A stretch of DNA of 19,329 nucleotides, taken from contig CAZMEY010000009.1 in the NCBI GenBank assembly GCA_964565435.1, forward strand, positions 1 through 19,329, read 5' to 3'. Shown here piece by piece: positions 1-5,873 of the stretch; the first letter of the stretch is position 1, and each line of letters begins with the position of its first letter. A program made the translations under genes and the position numbers. A model generated the notes under the pieces. That model did not search any database. It was given only the letters and a program-made list of their open reading frames with translations, and was not told the DNA's origin. The DNA comes from JAQTTT01 sp964565435. GTDB lineage: Archaea > Nanobdellota > Nanobdellia > Tiddalikarchaeales > Tiddalikarchaeaceae.

Positions 1-584
1 CCAAACTCTTCTTTTTTTGCCCCTTTCTCCATCCTTGTTATCCGGATAAGCTTTTGAAGTATTTTGCCCTGTGGATAGATTAGCTTTCCTCCAACTTTCA
101 AATAGCTTAAAAGGTTTTTAGGCTCCTCATCCAAGCTGCCGAATATTATTATTGAATCATAGGGAGCAAAATCCGGAAATCCTTTAAGCCCATTTCCGAG
201 CACTAAATCAATATTTGAATGTTTTTTAAGGTTTTTTTTCGCTTTGCTATAAATTTCCTTATTTATTTCAAAACTTATAATCTTGCCTTTTTTGCCGACA
301 ATCTCTGACAATAACGCTGTTGAGTATCCTGTGCCTGCGCCGATTTCATAAATAGTCTGCCCTTCTTTTGGCTCAAGCAAGTCAATAAAAAAAAGGGTTG
401 TAGTGATTGAATTCATTGATTCTGATTCATTGATTGGAAGCGGTGCATCAGAATAAGCCAAATTTTTCAGATAATCCGGCAAAAAATCCTCCCTTTTGAC
501 CTTATCAAACGCTTTAAGCACGACTTCGTTTTTAATTAATTTATCCTGCTTCAAAGCACTTAAAATGGATTTTTTGCCCTTCAT
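1..584 (-). CDS. pcm: PCMT-like protein-L-isoaspartate methyltransferase, C-terminus cut by window edge
   Basis: SAM-dependent methyltransferase of the PCMT family, which methylates L-isoaspartyl residues in damaged proteins in the cytoplasm. I translated 194 residues from the ATG at 584-582; the 3' end lies outside the window. Family features: REDFLPDYLKNLAYSD near residues 31-45 followed by PLPI (normally R-x-x-F-V-P...AYxD...LPIG), then the SAM-binding glycine motif EIGAGTGYSTALLSE at about 80-94 and an acidic residue (FEINKE, about 105) for the ribose. The segment that is normally G-Q-T-I-S-x-P reads S-E-S-M-N-S-I here (about 54-60), so the isoaspartyl-binding motif is altered and the exact substrate is less certain. 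It diverges from the pyrophosphatase gene across a 56-bp gap holding one TATA-like box. Start chosen because no better ATG lies upstream. Confidence 0.8.
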   Translation of the reverse strand, partial: MKGKKSILSALKQDKLIKNEVVLKAFDKVKREDFLPDYLKNLAYSDAPLPINESESMNSITTTLFFIDLLEPKEGQTIYEIGAGTGYSTALLSEIVGKKGKIISFEINKEIYSKAKKNLKKHSNIDLVLGNGLKGFPDFAPYDSIIIFGSLDEEPKNLLSYLKVGGKLIYPQGKILQKLIRITRMEKGAKKEEF

Positions 585-610
585 TAATAAAATAATAGAT
601 GCCGAAAGTT

Positions 611-620
611 TTTTTAAACC
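611..620. promoter_or_regulatory. TATA box apparently shared by divergent pcm and ppaC
   Basis: TTTAAA at 613-618 is the only strong TATA-like box between the two divergent start codons (584 and 641, 57 bp apart). Its centre is 25.5 bp from the ppaC ATG and 31.5 bp from the pcm ATG, both acceptable for leaderless archaeal transcripts. The hexamer is self-complementary, so it could serve both directions. This is inferred from spacing alone. Confidence 0.5.
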
Positions 621-640
621 TTTTTTTATTAAAGATAGAT

Positions 641-1555
641 ATGGATGAAGAGATTATAGTAATAGGGCATAAGAATCCTGACCTGGATACTGTTGCCAGC
701 AGCATAGCTTATGCTGAATTCAAAAAAGCGCAAGGCATAAACGCAAAAGCTTATGTTTTCGGCAAAGTTGATGACGAGACGGATTTTATTTTGAAAAAAT
801 TCGCAATCCCTTCACCTGAATCAATTGATTCATTAAATGGCAAAAAAGTAATAATTGTTGACCATTGCGCATGCTGCCAAATGGCCCAAGGTTTTGAAGG
901 AGCAGAGATTATTGAAGTTATAGACCACCATAATATTTCAGGAGATATCAAAACTTCTAAACCAATAAAATACCATTCGGAGCCTGTTGGCTCAACATGC
1001 ACAATAATTGCCAAATATTTCTTCAATGATAATATTAAAATACCTAAAAATATTGCTAAATTGCTTTTGGCTGGAATGATTAGCGATATGGATTTGTTTA
1101 AATCCCCTACAACAACAAGCGTTGATTTGAAAATAAGGGACACTCTTAATGAAATAGCTGTTTTGGATATTGAAAAATTGGGCATTGAAATGTTCAAAAT
1201 CAAAAGCAATGTTGACTCAAAAACTGATGAGGAATTGATGAATGATGACTCCAAAGAGTTTGAATTGCCTAAAAGCACTAAAGCATTGATTTCACAGATT
1301 AAATTAATGGATATTGAATCATTTCTGAAAAATAGAAAAAAATCAATGATTGATTTAATGAAAAAGAAGAATTATGATTTAGTGATAGTTATTATTACTG
1401 ACTTATTAAAAGAGGGCAGCGAAGTTTTGGCTGTTGGAAAGACCCAAATGCTTGAAGAAGCGCTAAAAGTGAAACTTCAAAATGAATCAGTTTTTATTCC
1501 CGGACTCTTGAGCAGGAAAAAGCAGATAGTTCCCCCTTTAATGGAATTAAAATAA
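641..1555 (+). CDS. ppaC: Manganese-dependent inorganic pyrophosphatase (family II, DHH/DHHA2)
   Basis: Hydrolyses pyrophosphate to phosphate in the cytoplasm, pulling biosynthetic reactions forward. From the ATG at 641 it has 304 residues, close to the usual ~310. N-terminal DHH domain: GHKNPDLDT gives H10, D14 and D16; VDH gives D74; VIDHH gives H96 and H97; PVGSTC at about 115-120; ISDMDLFKSPTTT gives D149. These match the metal ligands known from family II enzymes. The C-terminal DHHA2 domain ends in SRKKQIVPPL (from S291), the phosphate-binding signature that separates pyrophosphatases from nanoRNases. An in-frame ATG at 599 adds 14 residues (MPKVFLNLFLLKID), but it lies upstream of the TATA box, so 641 is preferred. 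Oddity: the residues after D74-H75 are C-A-C-C, where the family usually has Asn-Glu. Confidence 0.9.
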   Translation: MDEEIIVIGHKNPDLDTVASSIAYAEFKKAQGINAKAYVFGKVDDETDFILKKFAIPSPESIDSLNGKKVIIVDHCACCQMAQGFEGAEIIEVIDHHNISGDIKTSKPIKYHSEPVGSTCTIIAKYFFNDNIKIPKNIAKLLLAGMISDMDLFKSPTTTSVDLKIRDTLNEIAVLDIEKLGIEMFKIKSNVDSKTDEELMNDDSKEFELPKSTKALISQIKLMDIESFLKNRKKSMIDLMKKKNYDLVIVIITDLLKEGSEVLAVGKTQMLEEALKVKLQNESVFIPGLLSRKKQIVPPLMELK

Positions 1556-1570
1556 AATTTTAATAATTTT

Positions 1571-1613
1571 AAAAAAAAATAAAAAAAAAGCTGCTAAAAA
1601 TTTTTAGCAGCTT
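1571..1613 (-). terminator. Hairpin plus T-tract, intrinsic-type terminator of the thiol protein gene
   Basis: A perfect inverted repeat spans 1588-1613: AAGCTGCTAAAAA followed by its exact complement, with the axis between 1600 and 1601. On the minus strand it is followed by a run of about nine T, one A and nine more T (1589 down to 1571), which is the layout of a bacterial Rho-independent terminator. The left arm, in minus-strand reading, contains the last two sense codons and the stop codon of the gene ending at 1604. Archaea usually need only an oligo-T tract, so the full hairpin is notable. It may also stop the convergent pyrophosphatase transcript. Confidence 0.7.
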
Positions 1614-2782
1614 CCTTTTGAACTTGAAGCAAGATTAAGCGAGCCTACGCTTTCGCAGCCGGATAATTCCGGATGCAATGAGCAGAAAGATTCTGCAGGA
1701 TTGCTTGCAATAATATACAAGGGGTCAAGATCGCTCCTGTAAATATTGTCAAACAAGTAGGTTGGGCTTGCTCCAATGCCTAACTGGTTGGATAATACAA
1801 TATTTGCATCCAATAGTTCTAAGCCTTTGCTTGAATTGGCGCAACTCATCAATTCATCATAGTCTATACCTGAAGCGTTTGCTGCAAATGATGCGTTAAA
1901 GCTTGAGCTTATGTGATTTAATATGAAATCTCCCCAGTTCTCTGATATATTCATTGCGCATATTTGGATAATATCCAAATTAAGCTCTGTTGGCCCGTGA
2001 AGGCTGCAATAATAATTCCCGTTGGATTTCAATTCGCATGAAGCTAAAGGGCTGTATGTTGTATCCCATTCTTCTTCAGTGCAAGCCAATCCATATTGGG
2101 CTACAGTTTCAGGGTCCGCGCATGCTGCATCATATGAAGCTTTGTACTGAGAAGCATAAAGATTCATCTCTGATTCAGTTGAAACATCCACAATGTAGTG
2201 CATATTTAATTCTAATCCTGGAACTGCTTTTTTTAGATTAATCATATTTTGCTGAGCAGGAGTTCCATAAGGGCATTGGCTCATAACAAATAAGTCAATG
2301 GTTGGATTAACTGATTCAACAGCTGACAAGTTTTTTACCCCTTGCATTAAGAGAGTGTAATAATCTCCTGATTCTTTCAAATAGCTTCCAAGATATTCAT
2401 ATCCTGAGCTGTTGATGAAATCCTTGGATAATAATACTGCTGGAAGGCTTGTTATATTCATTGAGCTGATTAGCTGCTTTCCTTTTGAAGAGCTTGAATC
2501 AATTCTTTCAAGGGTATAATTGAATTCCTGGCTTAATGAAGTGATTATCCATGAATCATTGCATAAATCGCAAGTATTGTCATTTATTAAATACACTGTT
2601 GGAACAACTTCCGAAGTGGTGTTGCCTGCAAATAAATTACTGGCATTAGGAAGATTATAATATAATACGGTAACTAATATGCCGAGAATAAACGCTGCAG
2701 GCAATTTCCAGTCAATATATGAAATTGCACCTGAAGCCTCTTCCTTTTTTAGAGCTTTTTTAGATATTTTTTTCTTAGCCAT
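1604..2782 (-). CDS. Membrane-anchored double thioredoxin-fold (DsbA/GILT-like) protein
   Basis: 392 residues. A Lys-rich cytoplasmic N-terminus is followed by one hydrophobic segment (about 27-42), which predicts an outward-facing type II membrane protein. Module 1 (about 60-150) has a C71-D-L-C74 redox motif and a likely cis-proline in TSLP (P114). Module 2 (about 160-365) is DsbA-like, with a single-cysteine C170-P-Y-G active site and a cis-proline in GASP (P340). C259-x2-HG...C275 recalls the GILT signature but lacks its central cysteine. Twelve cysteines in all suggest disulfides outside the cell. Eleven N-x-S/T sequons follow the membrane segment (N46, 54, 75, 88, 109, 124, 151, 278, 296, 302, 316), suggesting N-glycosylation. 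Likely role: thiol-disulfide oxidoreductase or isomerase of the cell envelope; the substrate is unknown. It ends in a hairpin terminator. Confidence 0.75.
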   Translation of the reverse strand: MAKKKISKKALKKEEASGAISYIDWKLPAAFILGILVTVLYYNLPNASNLFAGNTTSEVVPTVYLINDNTCDLCNDSWIITSLSQEFNYTLERIDSSSSKGKQLISSMNITSLPAVLLSKDFINSSGYEYLGSYLKESGDYYTLLMQGVKNLSAVESVNPTIDLFVMSQCPYGTPAQQNMINLKKAVPGLELNMHYIVDVSTESEMNLYASQYKASYDAACADPETVAQYGLACTEEEWDTTYSPLASCELKSNGNYYCSLHGPTELNLDIIQICAMNISENWGDFILNHISSSFNASFAANASGIDYDELMSCANSSKGLELLDANIVLSNQLGIGASPTYLFDNIYRSDLDPLYIIASNPAESFCSLHPELSGCESVGSLNLASSSKGSC

Positions 2783-2785
2783 AAC

Positions 2786-2797
2786 TTTTATTAAAAA
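2786..2797 (+). promoter_or_regulatory. TATA box for map
   Basis: TTTTATTAAAAA centred near 2792, about 27 bp before the ATG at 2819 but only 6 bp before the alternative ATG at 2798. This favours 2819 as the start of the aminopeptidase and gives a leaderless transcript. Confidence 0.45.
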
Positions 2798-2802
2798 ATG
2801 CT

Positions 2803-2813
2803 TAATTATAAAA
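2803..2813 (-). promoter_or_regulatory. TATA box for the thiol protein gene
   Basis: Read on the minus strand this is TTTTTATAATT, centred about 26 bp from the ATG at 2782. That is the spacing seen for other leaderless genes in the window. Confidence 0.45.
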
Positions 2814-2818
2814 ACATT

Positions 2819-3706
2819 ATGATTGGAAGGGAAGAATTCATTAAAGCGGGAAAAATAACTGGAATAGCCAGAAGATTTGCTTTTGATAAAATAAAGGAAG
2901 GGTTAAACATTTATGATTATGTGAAATCTATTGAGGATAAGATTTATTCTCTTGGAGGAAAGCTGGCTTTCCCCATTAATATAAGCATTAATGAATTCGC
3001 AGCCCATGACACCCCAAATCATAAAGGCGCAGAGGAATTTAAGCAGGGGCAAGTTGTTAAAGTGGATTTAGGAGCAATGTTTGACGGCTACTTAGGGGAC
3101 ACTGCATTCACTGTTGAAATTAATTCGGACAAATATTCTGAATTGATTCTTGCAAGCAAGGAAGCATTGGAAAATGCCATTAAAATCATCAGACCAGGGG
3201 CAAAATATTGCGAGGCTGGAAAAATTATTTATGACACCATTAAAAAGCGCGGCTTCAACCCAGTGATTAATCTTGGAGGCCACGGCCTTGGAAGGTATAA
3301 TCTTCATGGGGATGTGTTCATTTCAAATTATGACAATGGAAGCGCTTTGAAATTTTCAAAGGGCCAAATGATTGCAATAGAGCCTTTTGCCACAAACGGG
3401 ATTGGAAAAGTAGCGGAATCCTCTGTTTCAAAGATATATTCATTTATCAAAAAAAAGCCTGTAAGGATGGAGAGCTCCAAAAAAATACTCAGCTATATTG
3501 AAGAGACTTTTAATTCATTGCCTTTTGCAAATTACCATTTAATGGATAAATTTGGGGCTTTGCAGGTTAATATGGCTTTGAAAGAATTGGCAAACAATGG
3601 GGCATTGTATAGCTATCCGCAACTAAGGGAGATTTCTAAAGGCATTGTCAGCCAGGCAGAGCATTCATTATTGGTTGATGATGAGGTTATTGTTACGACA
3701 CTTTAA
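2819..3706 (+). CDS. map: Methionine aminopeptidase (type II-like, archaeal)
   Basis: Removes the initiator methionine from nascent proteins; a cytoplasmic dimetal enzyme of the pita-bread fold. 295 residues from the ATG at 2819 (an upstream ATG at 2798 would add MLNYKNI). All five metal ligands are visible: D83 in VKVDLGA, D94 in YLGDTAF, H155 in GGHGLGRY, E188 in AIEPFAT and E281 in QAEHSLL. The substrate-binding H63 is in AAHDTPN. About 100 residues separate H155-E188 from the final glutamate, matching the helical insertion of type II enzymes; overall length also fits archaeal type II. The start at 2819 is chosen because a TATA-like box lies 27 bp upstream and because archaeal homologues start just before an EEFxKAGKI-type helix. 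It diverges from the thiol protein gene, with start codons 37 bp apart. Confidence 0.93.
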   Translation: MIGREEFIKAGKITGIARRFAFDKIKEGLNIYDYVKSIEDKIYSLGGKLAFPINISINEFAAHDTPNHKGAEEFKQGQVVKVDLGAMFDGYLGDTAFTVEINSDKYSELILASKEALENAIKIIRPGAKYCEAGKIIYDTIKKRGFNPVINLGGHGLGRYNLHGDVFISNYDNGSALKFSKGQMIAIEPFATNGIGKVAESSVSKIYSFIKKKPVRMESSKKILSYIEETFNSLPFANYHLMDKFGALQVNMALKELANNGALYSYPQLREISKGIVSQAEHSLLVDDEVIVTTL

Positions 3707-3732
3707 TAAATAAGATATTATTATAATTTTTC

Positions 3733-4977
3733 ATGAAATTGGCAATAATTGGCACAGGGTATGTTGGATTGACAAGCGGGGTTTGCTTTGCAAGCAAAGG
3801 ACATGAAGTATCATGCATTGACATTAATCCTGAAAAAGTCAAAATGATTAATTCCAAGATTTCCCCAATTTATGAAGAGGGAATGGATAATTTATTGTCA
3901 AAAGCCATTGACAATAAAAAATTGATTGCAACATTGGATGCTAAAACTGCTATTGAAAGCGCTGAAGCAGTTTTTATCTGCGTTGGAACCCCAAGCCTTG
4001 ATGATGGAAGTATTAATTTGGATTATATCAAATCCGCTGCTAAAACAATTGCCAATAATATGAATAATTACAAGGTCATTGTTGTGAAAAGCACTGTTGT
4101 GCCAAGAACAACTGAGGATATTGTAGGAGCAATACTCAAAGAGTCTGGCAAAGAGTTCGGGCTTTGCATGAATCCTGAATTTTTAAAAGAGGGTTCAGCT
4201 ATTAAGGATTTTTTGCAAGGAGACAGGATTGTTATAGGAGCAAGCGATGAAAGGGCAGAAAAAGTTATGCGCGAGGTTTACAGGGATTTTCCGCAAAAAA
4301 TCTTTGCCACAAATCCGAGAACCGCTGAGATGATTAAATATGCAAATAATTCTTTTTTGGCTACAAAGATAAGCTTTGCCAATGAAATGGGAAACTTGTG
4401 CAAAAAATTGGATATTGATTCCTATGAAGTCATGGATGGCATAGGTATGGATGAGAGAATTAACAGGAGATTCTTGGACTCTGGTGCAGGATTCGGAGGC
4501 TCATGCTTTCCAAAAGATGTCAAAGCAATTGTAAGCAAGGGATTGGCAGAAAAAGAGCAGATGGCTTTATTGAAATCAGTCCTTAAAGTGAATGATGAGC
4601 AGCCAAAAAAAATGGTTGAGCTGCTTAAAAAGCATTTGCCCAATCTTAGCGGAAAAACTATTGGCTTATTGGGGCTTGCTTTCAAAAAAGGCACTGATGA
4701 TTCAAGGGAAGCTCCGAGCTTAATAATTATTGATGAATTGATAAAAGAGGGCGCAAAAGTCATTGTATATGACCCTAAAGCAATGAAGCACTTTAAGGGA
4801 GGGAAAGTCATGCTTGCCAATTTAGGAAATGAAGTTATTGATAAATCGGATGCAATAATGATTGTCACTGAATGGGATGAATTCAGGGGCATTGACTGCA
4901 AAGAAAAAATCGTGATTGATGGCAGGAGAATGAATCCTATAAATTGCAAGGTTTATGAAGGAATCTGTTGGCAATGA
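3733..4977 (+). CDS. ugd: UDP-glucose/UDP-ManNAc 6-dehydrogenase family protein
   Basis: NAD-dependent four-electron dehydrogenase that oxidises the C6 alcohol of a UDP-hexose to a uronic acid for glycan synthesis. 414 residues, the usual length. N-terminal Rossmann domain with GTGYVGLTSG (7-16) and an acidic strand end CIDIN (28-32). VGTPS at 84-88 and the NPEFLKEGSAIKDF motif at 147-160 follow. The central helix carries K202, N206 and K212; the catalytic C258 lies in GAGFGGSCFPKD; a C-terminal UDP-binding domain contains LGLAFKKGTDDSREAPS. UDP-glucose (Ugd/AglM type) is the likeliest substrate, but UDP-N-acetylmannosamine dehydrogenases share these motifs. An AT-rich TATA-like stretch near 3704-3715 overlaps the end of map. 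Together with the flippase at 11983 it suggests surface polysaccharide or N-glycan synthesis. Confidence 0.9.
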   Translation: MKLAIIGTGYVGLTSGVCFASKGHEVSCIDINPEKVKMINSKISPIYEEGMDNLLSKAIDNKKLIATLDAKTAIESAEAVFICVGTPSLDDGSINLDYIKSAAKTIANNMNNYKVIVVKSTVVPRTTEDIVGAILKESGKEFGLCMNPEFLKEGSAIKDFLQGDRIVIGASDERAEKVMREVYRDFPQKIFATNPRTAEMIKYANNSFLATKISFANEMGNLCKKLDIDSYEVMDGIGMDERINRRFLDSGAGFGGSCFPKDVKAIVSKGLAEKEQMALLKSVLKVNDEQPKKMVELLKKHLPNLSGKTIGLLGLAFKKGTDDSREAPSLIIIDELIKEGAKVIVYDPKAMKHFKGGKVMLANLGNEVIDKSDAIMIVTEWDEFRGIDCKEKIVIDGRRMNPINCKVYEGICWQ

Positions 4978-4995
4978 AATATTAATAAATATTGA

Positions 4996-5256
4996 ATGAT
5001 TATGAAAACCTTCATGGAAAACACCTATGAAAACCTGATTTCTTCAAATATCCAAACCGGGTCTTTAAGGGAATATTCTGCAAAAAAAGGAGTTAGCTTA
5101 AAGAATGTTTTGGAAGAGCTAAACCTTTGCGGAAAATACTTCGCAGTGCTGGTCAATGGCAAAAGAATGGATGAAAATTACATCACTAAAGAGAACGATA
5201 AGATATTGGTATTGCCAAAAATCGCTGGCGGAAGCGGACTAGAAAGGATTATTTAA
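4996..5256 (+). CDS. Ubiquitin-like beta-grasp protein (ThiS/MoaD/SAMP type) with internal Gly-Gly
   Basis: Small protein of the ThiS/MoaD/SAMP superfamily, whose members carry sulfur as a C-terminal thiocarboxylate or are conjugated to proteins. 86 residues from 4996; ATGs at 5002 and 5014 are also in frame, and 5014 lies about 28 bp after an AT-rich TATA-like stretch (4978-4993), so the true protein may be 80 residues. The family pattern is clear: SLREYSAKKG hairpin, helix VLEELNL, FAVLVNGKRM strand, then NDKILVLPKIAGG. Unusually, Gly-Gly is not terminal: SGLERII follows, so maturation by a protease would be needed before adenylation. The next gene is a paralogue without Gly-Gly. Whether it acts in sulfur transfer (thiamine, molybdopterin, tRNA thiolation) or protein tagging cannot be told; no E1-like gene is in the window. 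Confidence 0.78.
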   Translation: MIMKTFMENTYENLISSNIQTGSLREYSAKKGVSLKNVLEELNLCGKYFAVLVNGKRMDENYITKENDKILVLPKIAGGSGLERII

Positions 5257-5259
5257 GGA

Positions 5260-5287
5260 TTTTTTTGTTTTTTCTTATTTATTTTTT
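5260..5287 (+). terminator. Oligo-T archaeal terminator
   Basis: Directly after the stop at 5256 lies a T-rich run (TTTTTTTGTTTTTTC and another TTTTTT) without a hairpin. This is the typical archaeal termination signal and separates the first ubiquitin-like gene from the promoter of the second. Confidence 0.55.
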
Positions 5288-5302
5288 AAATGCCAAAAGG
5301 TT

Positions 5303-5308
5303 TTTAAA
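5303..5308 (+). promoter_or_regulatory. TATA box (TTTAAA) for the 5334 operon
   Basis: TTTAAA centred 28.5 bp upstream of the ATG at 5334, inside a longer T5A5 run. The same spacing occurs at topA, the C39-like gene and nrdD, which supports leaderless transcription. Confidence 0.6.
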
Positions 5309-5333
5309 AACATTTTTTTATAATTAAAACAAA

Positions 5334-5555
5334 ATGAATAAATTGCTGGAATTAATTAATGAATGCTCATCAATGCGCGAGTATAAGGCAAATACTGAAA
5401 TGCCTGAAAGTATAGTTTATGATTATTTAAATTTGAATAAAAGCAATTATGTTTTGCTTAAAAACGGCAAAAAAATGGTGGAAGGCGAATCCCTTTTGGA
5501 AGATGATCACTTGCTTGTTTTTTATAGCTTTATAAAAAAAAAGGATAATTATTAG
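5334..5555 (+). CDS. GG-less paralogue of the upstream ubiquitin-like protein
   Basis: 73 residues. It aligns without gaps over 52 residues with the product of the gene just upstream: S-[LM]-REY, then A, a shared V and LNL, then VL..NGK.M, E, D, and LV, with 19 identities. It therefore has the same beta-grasp fold. The tail differs: instead of PKIAGG it ends FYSFIKKKDNY, so it has no C-terminal Gly-Gly and cannot be activated or conjugated in the usual way. It has its own TATA box, so it is controlled separately from the Gly-Gly paralogue, and it is followed one base after its stop by the 96-aa unknown gene. It may be a structural or regulatory partner of the neighbour; function unknown. Confidence 0.65.
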   Translation: MNKLLELINECSSMREYKANTEMPESIVYDYLNLNKSNYVLLKNGKKMVEGESLLEDDHLLVFYSFIKKKDNY

Positions 5556-5556
5556 A

Positions 5557-5847
5557 ATGAAAACAGTTGACATCTATTTAATAAATGAAATGAAAAATAA
5601 TTCAAAAGTCCCTGATTTAAAGAATATTATTGGAAAAACCTTGACTTATAGCTTAGGATTAAATCTTTACAAAAAAGGATTAAGAGAAGAAGAAAGAATG
5701 GAATATTTAATTAATTATTTTAAAAGGGAGTCAGAAAAATATTGCCCCAATTTTAATATTATTTTAGAAAATGAAATGAAAGGGCTTGAAGGAAAAATAT
5801 TGCGCAGCATCTCTGATAATTTAAGGGTTTTGGCTGGCAAGATTTAA
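5557..5847 (+). CDS. Hypothetical protein, 96 aa, co-transcribed with the GG-less ubiquitin-like gene
   Basis: I do not recognise this protein. Its ATG starts two bases after the last base of the upstream stop codon, so the two genes are almost certainly one transcript. It is charged (many Lys and Glu), has no signal peptide or membrane segment and one cysteine (in KYCPNF), and is likely mainly alpha-helical: LKNIIGKTLTYSLGLNLYKK, REEERMEYLINYFKRESEK and LEGKILRSISDNLRVLAGKI look like amphipathic helices. No Shine-Dalgarno is apparent, suggesting translational coupling. topA follows after 26 bp but has its own TATA box, which overlaps the last codons of this gene. Confidence 0.6.
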   Translation: MKTVDIYLINEMKNNSKVPDLKNIIGKTLTYSLGLNLYKKGLREEERMEYLINYFKRESEKYCPNFNIILENEMKGLEGKILRSISDNLRVLAGKI

Positions 5848-5848
5848 A
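5843..5848 (+). promoter_or_regulatory. TATA box (TTTAAA) for topA
   Basis: TTTAAA centred 28.5 bp before the topA ATG, overlapping the stop codon region of the preceding gene. Confidence 0.6.
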
Positions 5849-5873
5849 TACAACTTATCCCTTTAATGATTTA

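Noticed and set aside
599..640. Longer pyrophosphatase N-terminus from the ATG at 599
   Set aside because: It lies upstream of the TATA box and adds residues not seen before the conserved first strand of the family.
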